The translations under genes and the position numbers were made by a program. Source: Neofusicoccum parvum (taxonomy: Eukaryota; Ascomycota; Dothideomycetes; Botryosphaeriales; Botryosphaeriaceae). From it: 64,000 nucleotides of DNA. Position 1 is the first letter of the stretch. Each line of letters starts with the position of its first letter. Below the pieces are notes generated by a model. The model ran no database searches. It was not told the origin of the DNA and was given only the letters and a program-made list of their open reading frames with translations. The stretch lies in NCBI GenBank assembly GCA_020912385.1, contig CP087212.1, positions 930,001 to 994,000 of the forward strand. Reading direction: 5' to 3'. Positions 11,657 through 23,331 of the stretch are shown here, in pieces.

Positions 11657-12460
11657 ATGAAGTCTTTCTGTGCACTGATCCTTTGCTATCTCGTTGCTTT
11701 CACGATCGCCAGCCCTTTCCCTCTCAAGCCAATAGAGTACCCCGTCTGTGCTGAAGGCGTCCACATCATCATCGCCAGAGCAAGCGCGGAGCCACCCGGC
11801 CAAGGCATCATGGGAAACGTTGCGCAAGAAGTCATTGACCAGGTCACCGGCTCTGATTCCATTGCCGTGAATTATCCCGCCTCGCTGCAGGATTACGCGG
11901 AATCCGAGAGAAAGGGTGTGGAGGCCTTGACGCAACTGATCAACGCCTCGTATGTCGACTGCCCTACCAGCAAAATGGTGCTCATGGGGTAATCTTTCCA
12001 GCTATTCCCTGCCATATATCTTCCTAATGTTAGCAACAGGTACGCGCAGGGAGCGCAAATCGTAGGCGACGTCCTCTGTGGAAGTGCCGCCTTCGGAACG
12101 ATCACTCCGCCATTAAATCGGGCCTGGGGCGAAATGAGTGAGTGAAAAAAAAAATGGAGGACAACAATTTGATCCACTGATTTGGGAACAGTCTCCGCGG
12201 TAATCCTGATGGCCGATCCGAGCCACATTGCGAACCAGACGTGGAATCTTGGCAACTCCACTCGCGACGGGGTATTCCCCTATAGGAACATCGAACAATG
12301 CGCGTGGTACGAAACGCGAACGCAGTCGTATTGCGATAACGATGATATTGCTTGCGATAGCGGCAATAGCTTCGAGGTCTATTCGAGCTACACTCGGACT
12401 TATGGCAAGGCGGCGGCGGATTTTGTGGTTCGAAGAGCATCGCAGGAAGGGGTGCCGTGA
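11657..12460 (+). CDS. Secreted cutinase/acetylxylan-esterase-fold (CE5) protein lacking catalytic Ser and His
   Basis: Exons: 11657-11988, 12040-12137, 12192-12460; 232 residues, the usual cutinase size. A signal peptide covers about residues 1-19. Family landmarks: the first conserved Cys region (EYPVCAEGVHII), ARASAEPPG, the YPAS segment, and the end of the second intron-split half (SYCDNDDIACDSG). In active family members the nucleophile elbow is GYSQG; here it reads GYAQG, so Ala113 (GCG) replaces the serine. The triad His, found in a THQGY-like context in acetylxylan esterases, is replaced by Tyr207 (VYSSYTRTYG). An Asp in the acidic loop remains. Reading frame, introns and cysteines are intact, so this looks like a maintained pseudoenzyme rather than a decayed gene. 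A binding or decoy role is only inference. Confidence 0.85.
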
Positions 12461-13273
12461 AATCGAATTTTGTTCTTCTGGTTTTGTTCTTTCATGGTGT
12501 AGTAGTCGAGTTAGCTTTGTTAGGGAGAGAATCTTTGGGTCCAAGCACTAGAAGTTACTCTGGCTGGCAGCTTTTGCTATAAGGCCCGACACGCCTGGAT
12601 CGATGTCTCAAAACTTCGGCACTATTGTGGCCCCGGAGGCCTGATGCGGTATAACAAGCCAAGTCAGTCAATTTACGGGGAAGCGCAAGCTTCCCGTCAA
12701 GTCAAGATTTGTACGGGCCGCGTGGCTGCAACCTTATTTTGACATCCATCACGCGCTCTCAACCGGCAATTGGTAGATCTTACGGTGAAGAAAAGGAATT
12801 GAAGAGTCGAGAATTCGGGTGGGATCTGCAGCACAGAATACGAGGTCTGGCCAACCAGCGCTCTCGCCTAAGGCACTGGTGCGGCGTAGCCAAACCGGTC
12901 CCATCGGCATGAATCGGACCTTAACAAGCGAACATTTTCTGAGAGAAAATGGCATGATCATCTTCAAGCACATGTGGGATCAGGGGCACTTACGGTCATC
13001 AGTACCCCCATTTGGAGTGATCGCCATTCGGGCACTCTTAGATCCGAGGAGGCAACCATCCCGTAGTGCGTCTTGTTAGTCATGAAACGCCCATATAATA
13101 GGCCTGACCGGCCCTTTGGGCTTGCGATCACGGCTGGCGGTTTAGTATGGAGAGTATTATGTGCCGTATTCTCTGCAGGCCATCCTGCTCTGTGAAACAG
13201 CTAGACCTCCACATCGCCGACGGCCTCTTCAAGGTGTACAGCAACAACTCACTCCTGCATCTTGCCGGGCAAA
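12461..13273. other. Intergenic
   Basis: No supported gene, RNA or repeat. Confidence 0.55.
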
Positions 13274-14775
13274 ATGCGATTGTCAGATAACATCCTGAAA
13301 TCCACGGCGGTGGGACAACCATCGGCCACACCGACTTTCACGCCGGCAATGGCTCCGCCCGAAGGAGCGACCACTGAATATGTCAACCCCGAGGACATCT
13401 CTGGCCCCGTCTACACTTCTGGACTTGCATGTACCATTATCGCATTCTGTATTGTTTGTCTCCGACTATATACAAGACTTGCGATAAAGCACTTTCTCGG
13501 AGATGACGATGGTGCGGCGCTTTCTATGATTAAGGACATGAAACGGGAACTGACAACTCGGGTGTAGTCATGATATGTGTCGCGATGGTGGGGTGCCCTC
13601 TCCAAAATATTCGTGATCAAAGACTAAGACTCAAATAGATAATCTCTATCGTCTTCTTGGGAATGGTGTTTAAAGGTAGGTATCCGTCCAACCTCCAGAC
13701 CTCCAGTCTGACAAGACCCAGATGCAGACTACGGGCTCGGAATTCACCTCTGGAATGTCTCGCTCGAGAGTTACAGTCCTCACTTCCTCAAGGTCGGTTC
13801 CAGCAATCTCTACAGCCTCCTATGGCTAAACGTCTTAGTGGGAAATGGCTGCATCCGTCGTCTACGCACCCGCCGTTGCCTGCACCAAGATCTCCATCCT
13901 CCTCTTCTACCGCCGTCTCTCCCCTGGCCGCGTTTTTGCCATCACGGCCCAGGGCATAACTTTCTTCTTGATTGCCTACTCAGTCTGCAGCATATTCACT
14001 CTCATATTCGGCTGCCTGCCAGTACGCGCCATCTACGACTTAACAGCGCCGAAATCCCGATGCATCAACCGCAACGCGGCTATTCTCGCGCTCAGCATCG
14101 TCAATATCGTGATTAACATCGTCATGTTACTTCTGCCTTTGCAGATTTTGATTCCACTGCATATACCCAAGCGCCAGAAGCTGGCTCTCACCGTCGTATT
14201 CCTGATCGGCGCGTTCGCGTGCGCGTCGTCGATTGTGCGGACAGTGTTGCTGATACCGCTGTTCAACTCGCCTGACTTCACCTGGAACGTGGTGGATCAG
14301 TACGTCTGGGCGTAAGTAAATTCTGTTCATACCGATTGGCGTGTGCTGATAACCTGAACTAAATAGCTTCATCGAGATCAACACCAGCATCGTCTGCGCC
14401 TCTATTCCGCCGCTGAAACCTTTGTTTTCCCGCTACCTGCCCGTTGTCCTTGGAGGACAACACGGTTCCGACGTTTCCAAGAAGAGCGACGCGCTACGCG
14501 AAGGAGGAGAAGGCTACACTCTCTCGTCTGTGGAGAACAGCGGGAAGATCAAAACGGGCATTTTCGGCGCAAAACCGTCCATGATGACGGGCACGATTGT
14601 CGGCGGCCGCGGGGACGATGACAACCAGAGCACGGAAGAGATCAGGTACAAGGGTCAGGACATGGGAACAGAATCGGAGGAACAGAGCTTCAACGCTGGT
14701 GACATCCGGATAATCAGAACGACGGAGTTGGACGTTACGTCCGTGTATAGGACCACGACGGAGGTGGCAAGATAG
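13274..14775 (+). CDS. SAT4-type rhodopsin-fold integral membrane protein
   Basis: Seven-span plasma-membrane protein of the large fungal SAT4/rhodopsin-like family; no biochemical role is assigned. Exons: 13274-13511, 13568-13587, 13639-13675, 13722-13792, 13839-14311, 14367-14775; 415 residues. Several exons are tiny (20, 37 and 71 bp). They were found by restoring the family pattern: helix 1 (LACTIIAFCIVCLRLYTR), helix 2 across exons 2-3, YGLGIHLWNV in exon 4, then AVACTKISILLFYRRLSP and four more helices in exon 5, and FIEINTSIVCASIPPLKPLF at the start of exon 6. The tail is hydrophilic. The donors of introns 1 and 2 (GTGCGG, GTGGGG) are weak, so exon 2 is the least certain. An in-frame ATG at 13349 is an alternative start (390 residues). 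Confidence 0.75.
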
Positions 14776-15560
14776 AGATAACTTAAGGCTTTGGTGCTTA
14801 ATGAGGGAGCTAACAAAGATGAAAAGAAACATATTGTTGAATTAATTGAGATCCGAATTCGATAACACCCCAAACAAGGAAGGAAAAGAGACCATGTTCT
14901 TAGGAAAATTTGCAAGTCAGCAAATCTAGCCACCGCCGACGCGGTAATACATACCTGAAATGTACGAGGTGTGCTCGCTGAGGAGTCTAATGATGGGATG
15001 TGGCATCTCATGCGGCTTGGTGAGCCGTTTCGTCCGGCGTAGGTATCCTCACACCCAAGATCCGAGAAAGTATATGTGGAAAGAAAAATAACCCGTAATC
15101 ATCTAGAATGACAACAGAAGTACAAGAAGAAAGAGAAGGAAAAGACGTGGCGAAGACGGGTGCTCATACCTCCTGTTTCTCTATTAAGGTACGATTCAAT
15201 TATTTATTGGAACAAAACATGGGAAACAAGAAATCAAGGATACTCGGGACTTAATTCGGCTTTTATTCCTGATGGTCAGTCAACGACCGAGACGGTTCAG
15301 ATGGACGAGCATGACGTCACACGATATCAAATCCTGCACTCATTCCCCGCAGAAATTACTTCCATTACTTCTGCGTTTATCTTTTATCCAGCTCATTTAA
15401 GAGTAAACCCATGCTATCCATCTGAGTCCACCCGCATACATCTGTGAAACGCCATTAAAGGACCAGGTTCTCGAACGAAGCTGGCCAACCCAAATTTCTT
15501 TGTTCAGCAAGACGAAGATCGTGGGTGAGAGAAGGAAAGCAGAATGAGAGCACCGCGCGC
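14776..15560. other. Intergenic, convergent 3' flanks
   Basis: AT-rich, no supported coding region. Confidence 0.6.
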
Positions 15561-16441
15561 CTACTCCTCGACATTATCGAAGGGGTCCTCCGGAGTGTGG
15601 ATCTTTGTGGTGCCCATCTTCTGGAGCTGCTTCTGGAGGACGCTGGTCGAGAACTTCTCGGCGGTGCCGAGCTCCTGCATCTTCTGGGAGATGCTCTCCC
15701 ACTTCTGCTGCTCGAACTGCTCCTCGACAAGCTGCTTGGCCTTGATGAGATTCTGCTGGTCGGACTCACTCATGGAGGTGATGTTGGCGCGAAGGCGGGC
15801 GTAGCGGTTGGGGAGGGTGGACTTGGCGACCTCGACACCGGTGGCGGCCTTCCAAGCGTCGTTGATCTCCTTCCAGGACTTTCCCTGGTCCTTCATGCTG
15901 AGCAAGAGGCGATCCTCGGTGGAGAGCTCCTCAATGGTGGCGGCGATGGCACGGGCGGACGTCTATGGAGAGGAGTCAGAAACAGAAACCCTTGAAGGAT
16001 TCATCCGGAATCAAGATTGGAGTGAGGGGGGTGCTCTTGGACCGTTCAAGTATCACCTGAGGGTACACTTACCGGAGTCTTGTTCGGGGCCTTGCGCTGA
16101 CGGGCAGGGGTGACTTTCTTGGGCGAGGCCCTGCCCTTCGTCTTCTTAGCGGGAGACCCGTTCTCACCGTTGGGGCTGGCGGCGCGCTTGGTGGAAGTGG
16201 GAGTGTTGGGAGTTGTCGGGACTGGAGTCTCGGCGGTAGTGTCTTCAGCATCAGGAGTGGTCGGAGTCTCAACCTTGACATCGGCGGCGGTAGTGGGAAG
16301 AGAGGATTCGGTCTTGGTGCCGGCGGCCTCCTGAGTTAGGTAAATGTTGAAATTCAAGAAGGGAGTGTTTGAGAGTTGTACCTGGTTGTTGGCGTCCATG
16401 CTGGCGGGCATATCGCTCAAGGGAGAAGATCCTTCAGACAT
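15561..16441 (-). CDS. Myb/SANT-like domain nuclear protein
   Basis: Exons (minus): 16441-16382, 16330-16073, 15962-15561; 239 residues, all introns phase 0. The first two exons encode an acidic Thr/Pro/Ala-rich region, then a basic patch (PAKKTKGRASPKK, ARQRKAP) that resembles a nuclear localisation or AT-hook-like segment. Exon 3 encodes a Myb/SANT-like helical fold: EDRLLLSMKDQGKSWKEI, then W-K and LPNRYARLRAN, followed by a Gln/Lys-rich helix. The organisation is typical of small Dothideomycete Myb-like proteins. It probably binds DNA or chromatin; targets are unknown. The ATG at 16441 was preferred over an in-frame upstream codon because the product opens with the acidic segment. Confidence 0.8.
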
Positions 16442-18179
16442 GGCGATGATACGAAAAAGTCGGAATTTCCTCGCGAAGGTCTGGCCCTGGGGAATGGGAA
16501 AAGGTGGATTTGACTGGGAGGTGGGTGTCGAGGAGATGGTTGTAAGATCATTCGCGAGATACATAAGGCCTTTGCAGGATCCAGGGTCCAGGTGCGCTCG
16601 TGCCGGGAAGTCACCACGCGGTCAAGTGCCCATTTTCCCGTTTTCACTGGCCGTGTTTGGAAGGCACGCGGGACAACTTCCTTCACCTATCCTGGCAAGT
16701 CTGGGGGAGCACCAGCGGCTGCCGGCTTCAACCTTTGCCTTCCACAGCATCCGTTTAATGCTCTTCTTTAACGCGGAAGCTTATGCCATAGGCATCGGTA
16801 CCATCGAGAGAGGCTGCTCGCTGTCCATCAGAATGCGCCTCAGCATCCAGGGTCATGTAGAACAAGCTCGAGTTTACAGCAGTCCGGTTGAAGGCTAGGC
16901 CTTCAACAAAAGACACCGTTTGAGCTAAGCAACACATTATTCTGACAAGAGCTCGCCACGGGTAGTATCTCCACGAAATAAATCTTGGTTACGAAATGAT
17001 TGTGAAGTGTGTGAGTGACAAGTAGGGTAAGGTAAGTGAGAATAAGCTACTTGACGCGGGAGAATGTATGCGACCCAGTTCCGATGCTATGGATGCTAGA
17101 ATCCACAAGAAGAAACGGCAATGAGAGGCTGGAATCACGTGGATGAGATGCGAGACCACAGCGGGCCGTTCCGCGCAACGCCCGCGGGTGGGGCCTTGAG
17201 CTGACAACTCCTTTGGTCCTGCTGTAGAGCACAGGCTGCGGCCCGCCATCGCCTTCTGCACGCCTCCGTCATGGTGAGATGCCTCGCAGCGAACACCCGT
17301 GCGCCGCCATCCCGCCCAGCCCCGCACTCGCATCTCCGCCGCAGCCTTGCACCAACACCGGTCAACTTTAGAAGCAACACGCGCCACCGTCTCAGCCGCT
17401 TCAGCCTCGCAGACCTTCTCAGCAGCTTCATGCCGGCTCTCGTTGTTTGGGGAGTCGATTGGAGACCGGCGTTGATTTCCCTGCCCTTTTCCCGTCTATC
17501 TTAGCACCAGCGAGAGAGGCCCCGCCTCCACGCATCTCTCACAATGCGCCTTCTTCTAGTATAGGCGCCAATCTGACCGCCAAGCATGGTCAGCGCCGCA
17601 TGGCTCTCTGACCGGTCACCCCAATGCGGCGACAATGCCAGCCGTGGCGCCGTGAGTACCCGTCGGATGCGCGAACCCGCAGCTGATAGCGCGCCGTCAG
17701 AATCCTTCAACATGGTCAACAGAAACTGCCCCTCGTTGTCCCCGCTGTTTCACGACTGTCTTTCTCAACACCCAGCCTTGTTGCTTGCCGGCCATCATGA
17801 CCTACAAAAATCCCCAGGAAGCCAAGAGCGCGACATCATGACCGCCATTTGAAAGACTCCGACCCGCGATCGATTCGCACTCGGACATCTCTTCCCTGAG
17901 ATCTCGTTACGCACAACCGCCTGGCCGCATACCTGCCGTGATACGAGAGCCGCAAGCCGCATCGAGGCTACGAAGCAAATTTCAAGTTTGCTTGCTCGTC
18001 CAGGAGGCAGCAACGCCCGACGCCCCCTCGACACCGAATCCATAAGCACAGAGATTCGTCTTTCCCTTCCCGCGAGCCGGCCATCTTTCCTCCATTATCC
18101 TCCGATTCCTACACCCTCCGAGAGAACACAACCAGGACCGCATCCACGAAAAAAGAACCCCCACCGCCACACCCCCACC
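16442..18179. other. Long intergenic region between divergent genes
   Basis: About 1.7 kb upstream of two divergent genes. GC-rich patches give short open frames on both strands, none recognisable. Presumably regulatory; an unrecognised gene cannot be excluded. Confidence 0.45.
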
Positions 18180-19406
18180 ATGGACCGCCACGAGCTCTAC
18201 CTCCACCACACCCACCGCGACATCACCATCCGATGCGGCCCCCACCGCGCCACCGTCTCCGCCCGCATCCTGCGCGCCTACCTGCCGCTGGCGCCGCACT
18301 CGCTCTCGCGGCGCACGCACCAGCTGGACCTGGACGGCTACATCGCCGCCAGCGCGCCCGTCCGCCACGGCATCCTGCGCGCCTCGCGCATGACCCGCAT
18401 CCTCGCCGACCTGGCCGACATCCTGGCCGCCGCCTCGTCCGCCACCCCCACCGACCCGGACCCCGACCTCGACGACCCGGTCGCGCCGGCGCTGGCGGAC
18501 GCGCTGGCCCGCGCGATGCTGGCGGATCGCTCGGCGCCGCCGGTCGGCGGCGGCGGCGTGCTGTTCTCGCGCACGCTGGCGTCCTTCGCCGCGCTGGCGG
18601 ACGTCAGCCGCGCGTTCCAGGCCCGCCGCGTCGCCGCCGTGCTGGCTGGCTTCTTCGCGCGGCACGGCGAGCGCGTGGTCGAGGCTGAGGCGCCGCAGGC
18701 GGTGCTGGTGTGGGGGTGGGCCGTCGGCGTGGCGCGCATGGGCGAGGCCGAGCGCGCGGCGTGCGTGCGCGTCGTGGTCGCCGCGAGGCCGGATGTCGTG
18801 GGCGGGGGACTCAGGTGGGAGGGGCTGATGAGCCGGTTGCCGGGGATCGAGGCGTTTTGGGAGGCTGTGGAGAGGGAGGTCGGGGGCGGGGGTGGGAAGT
18901 ATGGTGATGGGCTCGGGGGTCGTGGGTGGTCGGGCTTGGGGTTGGAGGGGAGGGAGCGGAGGCGCCTGCTGGAGGATGCGGCGGCTGCGGGGATGTACAT
19001 GCATGAGCATCGCGAGCGCCGTGTTGTCAGGGCGGGTGGTGGCAGGCCGATGGGCTTGGATACGTATCATCGCGCTCGCCGGCTTGTGGACGAGGATGAT
19101 CTTGTGGTTCCGTGGAAGCCTCTGGGCTCTACAGGACTGCGCGGGTATGGTGGTGGTAGTGGTGTGAGGGACGCTTTGGACTCGATCAAACACGACCAAC
19201 GGGACCTGCGTCATGATGTGCGCGATATGAAGGATGGCCTAGAAGAGCTTATCGAGAAGGTCGACAAGTTGGGCCGAAAGGACCGTGAGAGAGAGCGAAG
19301 GAGTGGGATGGAGGGGCGCGATAGGGACATCGTCGACTTCTGTGACCGGTGGCCGGAGGAGTACGAGTCTGAGTGGATCTCGGAGTGGTGGGATGATTCG
19401 TACTGA
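18180..19406 (+). CDS. Hypothetical protein with C-terminal coiled coil
   Basis: Single-exon gene, 408 residues from an ATG in the strong context CACCATGG; the frame stays open 64 codons further upstream, but that part is Pro/Arg/His-rich and looks untranslated. Residues 1-60 contain HRDITIRCGPHRATVSARIL, loosely like a BTB/POZ strand-helix start, but I would not assign it. The middle is Ala-rich and helical, with Gly-rich runs near residues 235-260. Residues about 320-390 are strongly charged and predicted to form a coiled coil (repeated D-R-D/R-R-D patterns), ending in an acidic Trp-rich tail. The coding strand changes abruptly from C-rich to G-rich near 18700. Function unknown. Confidence 0.65.
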   Translation: MDRHELYLHHTHRDITIRCGPHRATVSARILRAYLPLAPHSLSRRTHQLDLDGYIAASAPVRHGILRASRMTRILADLADILAAASSATPTDPDPDLDDPVAPALADALARAMLADRSAPPVGGGGVLFSRTLASFAALADVSRAFQARRVAAVLAGFFARHGERVVEAEAPQAVLVWGWAVGVARMGEAERAACVRVVVAARPDVVGGGLRWEGLMSRLPGIEAFWEAVEREVGGGGGKYGDGLGGRGWSGLGLEGRERRRLLEDAAAAGMYMHEHRERRVVRAGGGRPMGLDTYHRARRLVDEDDLVVPWKPLGSTGLRGYGGGSGVRDALDSIKHDQRDLRHDVRDMKDGLEELIEKVDKLGRKDRERERRSGMEGRDRDIVDFCDRWPEEYESEWISEWWDDSY

Positions 19407-19982
19407 TTGTTGTGGCGAGCGTATAACATGCCCCATGCCTCGGCACGTTTTTCCTCAAAAGAACTGGTTCAGGTGTTGGATTTACTGCTAGTTTCTGCGT
19501 CTTATTTGGATAGTATAGCGGCTCCAGATGGCTGAATAAGAGACATTTCTTCCACGATTCGGAATCGGAATTCGCAACTGAAGTCCACCTTGCCGTGTAG
19601 ATCGACCCTCGATGATCCCAGAAATCGACATTGGTCGACGGCGCTTGATTCTCAAGAAAAGGAACACTCACATGTAGTACATGCCCCAGGGGCAATCCAA
19701 GGTTCGTAGTAATTCCACAAATATGAGGTAGTCAATACAGAGTAGAACGCTGGAGAAACCCTTGCGGTACGAGAAAGTACAAGACCATTCCGATTTGAAA
19801 CCTCCGAACGCCATACGCCGTGGGAGGAAGAGGCCCAGATGACGCAGCCGGTCCGATATTTCCCTCCCACGAAAGCAAACCTCAACGCCGCGCTAATCGC
19901 ATTATTCCAACGACAAGCGGATTCCCACTTGGCCAGCCCAACCCAAAACTTCAGAATATCCTGTGGTGACCCCTCCCTCAGG
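19407..19982. other. Intergenic, convergent 3' flanks
   Basis: No supported gene. Short antisense open frames are uninformative. Confidence 0.6.
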
Positions 19983-20896
19983 CTATCTCAGGTACTTCAG
20001 CACCAACCAGCAGAAGGTGAAGAAGATGACGACACCGGCCCAGAAAATCCACTTGTCCTGTTTCGCGCGGCGCTCAACCATGCGAATGGTATCGCCGCTG
20101 ATCCCGAGCGTGTTCGCGACGCTGTACAGCTTGCGCTGGGTGCCCTTGAGCATCTCGCGCTGGTCGCCCAGGTCGCCCAGCACGGCGCGGCCGCGCTCCA
20201 GGAACTCGTCCAGCTGCGCGTTCGTCTGCGACATGAACGACTGCTCCCGGAAGGCGTGCGTCTCGCGCGCGTACTCCGACGGCGCCGCGCCCAGCGCCGA
20301 CGGGCCCCCGCCGCTACCGGTGCCTGGGCGTGGCGCCCACGGCGAGTTTGCCGACGTCGAGGCCGAGGCGTACGGGTTTTCGGGGGTGGCGGCGTGGTGC
20401 GGGCGGCGGCCGAGGAGCTCGGTGCGGGTCTGGACTTGTTGCTGGTGGCGGGTGTCAGTGGCGGAGAGGGTGGTAGGGTGGTGGGGGTGGTGGTGCGAGC
20501 TTACCCGTTCGTCGTTCTCGGTTTTTAACCGTTGGAATTGCTCGCGGTAGTCGGTGAGCTCGGTGCGGAAGTTCTTGATGCGCTCGTAGGCCTTTTCTTG
20601 CTTCGCGGCGACCATCTCCTGCTTAGCCAGGCGGTTGTAGTCATCTATGGTTCGGCTGAAGGAAGTAAGGGAGGCGTTGATTTGCCCTGCGCGGTAGTAT
20701 CAGCTCCCAGCCGGGGGGTGTCTGTGGATCGGGGCAGGGCGCACCTAGCAGGGCGGGCGACAGCGTGGTGCTCTCGGCGAAAGCATCGAGGTCCTTGCGT
20801 ATGGAGGTGGACTGCCGCAAGGCGGAGTTGAAGAGTGAGTTCTGCAGGCGCTGTTAGCATTGTGGAGGCCAATGTGGGGAGACGGCTGCTGACCAT
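19983..20896 (-). CDS. BOS1: ER-Golgi v-SNARE BOS1
   Basis: Tail-anchored Golgi SNARE (membrin/GOS27 family) acting in ER-to-Golgi vesicle fusion. Exons (minus): 20896-20894, 20841-20745, 20686-20505, 20441-19983; 246 residues. Exon 1 contributes only the ATG; the following 52-bp intron has a perfect GCTAAC branch site. The N-terminus NSLFNSALRQSTSIRKDLD matches fungal Bos1. The third intron removes a His/Pro-rich stretch that would otherwise be inserted between NDER and QQVQTRTELLG. The SNARE motif lies near residues 160-222 and includes GRAVLGDLGDQREMLKGTQR and LGISGDTIRMVERR, with Asp at the expected polar zero-layer position uncertain. A C-terminal transmembrane anchor (FWAGVVIFFTFCWLVLKYLR) ends the protein. 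Confidence 0.88.
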
Positions 20897-21839
20897 GGCT
20901 GCGCAGGGTCGCTGGTGTGGACTGTGGGAATTCCAGCGGGAAGGCAGCTGTGCTTGGCGAGGGTGAGCTTTTGGCTACGTGTAGGCAGAGGCGTGGAGTT
21001 GAGGCGCGTTCACACCTGTGTTCTGCCGCCCGCTGCCGCCTTCGCTGATCGGCGAGCGTTGCCTTTGCCGCGAACCTTAAATTGTGGCCGCTGCCTCGTG
21101 CTCCCGTCTGCCGCTCGCATCACGCAATGCTGCCACTCCATCTCCCACCGTCCCATCGTCGGGGCCGCCTCCTTGGCGTTCAGGCCACTGAATCAATTCA
21201 CTCAGGCTTCCTCGACCCAGCGACAGATATTGCATGAATTCCAAATCCTTGCTCGAGCCTGAGCGACTCGCGCGCCCTCTATTTCACTCTTTTGGATGTG
21301 TCCTTCCGAACCTTGGCGGCCAGGATATCCTGATTGCCGGCGCATTCTGTTGGGACAATTAACTCAGCCGGAGCCTGCTGCCTTGCGACAATGCCTCTTC
21401 CCGCTCCATCGCCTTCGTCTATCTTTGTGATATCGCTGACCGCGTTCTCCATCGTTGCCCAGCACATCTAGAGTGCCGTGATGTGGCTCAGGCCGCCGCG
21501 CGATTTCGACCTTCCTCATCCGGCAATGAACTTCGAAGCCGATGATGCTTGGCCGGCCGTCTGGCAGCACAATCTCCAGGTTTCTGCCGTCCGACCCCGG
21601 CCCAAAGCTCGAGCCTTGATGCCGTTCCTGAGCAATTGCCAAGGCATGAGCTCATCCATTGACAAACCATGAGGGGTAGATTCTTGAGCCCAGCTCCTTG
21701 TGGAAGCTGTCAAGATAAAGCTGGCGATCTCCCGGCACGTATCTCACCGACTTGACAGCCCTACAGCGAAGATATAAACGAACGTTTCCCGAGCGGCTGG
21801 GTGGTGGGGTAGCTTGTTTCCACGCTGTCCGCCGCCATC
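20897..21839. other. Intergenic between divergent BOS1 and aminopeptidase genes
   Basis: No supported gene. Presumed promoters of both neighbours. Confidence 0.55.
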
Positions 21840-23331
21840 ATGTTTGCCCGCGCTGCTACGTTGGCACTGCTGCTCGCGTCCAGCATAGCTCAGACCGTAC
21901 CTCTTCCTCAGGATCAGCCGGCAGCCGCCCCAAATGTCTCAGACTACGGTTCATGCGCTGATGCCTCATGGCCAGCGTCTGCTCTTGGGACAGAGATTGT
22001 TCCGCAGGCTCCGGACGACGAGCTGCGCACCATGCTTGACGAAATCGACCCCGCAAACATCAAAGCTACCATTCTGAAGCTGGTGTCCTTCGGCACTCGA
22101 CACACCTTGTCAACCCAGAACTCCACCACCCGTGGTATCGGCGCCGCAAGAGACTGGATCGCTTCGGAGATGCGCAAGTATGCCGAGACGTCGGAGGGGA
22201 GAATGACGGTTGAAGTCCCCGGCTATATTCAACCAGTCGCGAACCGCATTCCCTTCCCTACCAAGATCAGCAATGTCGTAGCAAGAATTGAGGGCTCCTC
22301 GGATCCTGACCGCGTGTATGTTATCTCGGGCCATTACGACTCCAGGGTCACCAATGTCCTGAACTACGAAGCGGATTCTCCAGGAGCCAACGACGACGCG
22401 TCTGGCGTGGCGGGTAAGTTTGGGACTAGTCATTTTACTGTCCATTGGGTGCTGACCATCAACAGTGGTTATGGAGCTCGCTCGAATTCTGGCAACCCGT
22501 CAGCCTAGAGCGACGATTATGCTTAGTGCTGTTGCGGGAGAGGAGCAAGGTCTCTACGGCTCTGGCTTCTTCGCGCAGACTCTGAGGAATGCAAGCGTCA
22601 ATGTGGAGGGAATGCTGAACAACGACATTATCGGTAGCTCCACTGGAGATGACGGTGAGAGAGATCCATTCACGATCCGTATGTTTGCGCAGGGCCCTCC
22701 TACATCAGAGAGCGCCGCCAGGGCTGCCACGCGCCTTAGCATCGGCGGCGAGAACGACTCTCCGGCCAGGCAACTAGGAAGATTCGTATCTGAAGTCTCT
22801 TCCAACGACGCAACCGGCATGCATGTGGCCATGGTCTATCGTCTGGACCGCTATCTCAGGGGTGGAGACCAGACACCTTTCCTGCAGCAAGGCTACCCGG
22901 CTGTGCGCTTCACGGAGCCCAACGAGAACTTCGACCACCAGCACCAGGATATCCGCGTCGAAGATGGCACGCAATTCGGCGACCTTCCGGAGTTTGTGGA
23001 TTACGACTTCACGGCCCGCGTTGGGAAGGTGAATCTGGCAGCGCTGTGGTCATTGTCTCAAGCGCCGGGTATGCCGCGGAATGTGACGGTCAACACGACG
23101 AATCTGAGCAATGACAGTCAGTTCTCGTGGCTGCCAGTTGATGACTCGGAGTTGGCGAGCTATGAGGTGGTTTACAGACCGACTGCTGCTCCTCTCTGGA
23201 CGCATTCGTACGATGTTGGGAATGTCGGAGCGGTGACAGTGGACTTGAGCAAGGACAACGTGGTGTTTGGTATCAGGTCGGTTGGGAAGAATGGCTACAA
23301 GAGCCCGGCCGTCTTTCCATTTCCACCATGA
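21840..23331 (+). CDS. Secreted peptidase family M28 aminopeptidase
   Basis: Zinc aminopeptidase, predicted extracellular. Exons: 21840-22413 and 22466-23331; 479 residues. The signal peptide spans about residues 1-17 ([16 protein letters not shown]). Metal and catalytic residues are all visible: His165 in GHYDSR, the Asp of PGANDDASG (about 184-186), Glu217-Glu218 in [10 protein letters not shown], Asp245 in NNDIIG, and a His in FDHQHQD (349 or 351). After the peptidase domain (to about 390) comes a beta-rich C-terminal segment resembling a fibronectin type III fold ([17 protein letters not shown]). The one 52-bp intron has a standard donor and restores SGVAVVMELAR. Likely role: releasing amino acids from extracellular peptides; side-chain preference cannot be read. 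Confidence 0.9.

Noticed and set aside
13568..13587. Possibility that the SAT4-like gene is a pseudogene because of its very short exons
   Set aside because: All five introns keep frame and rebuild every expected helix and motif, so decay is unlikely even though two donors are weak.
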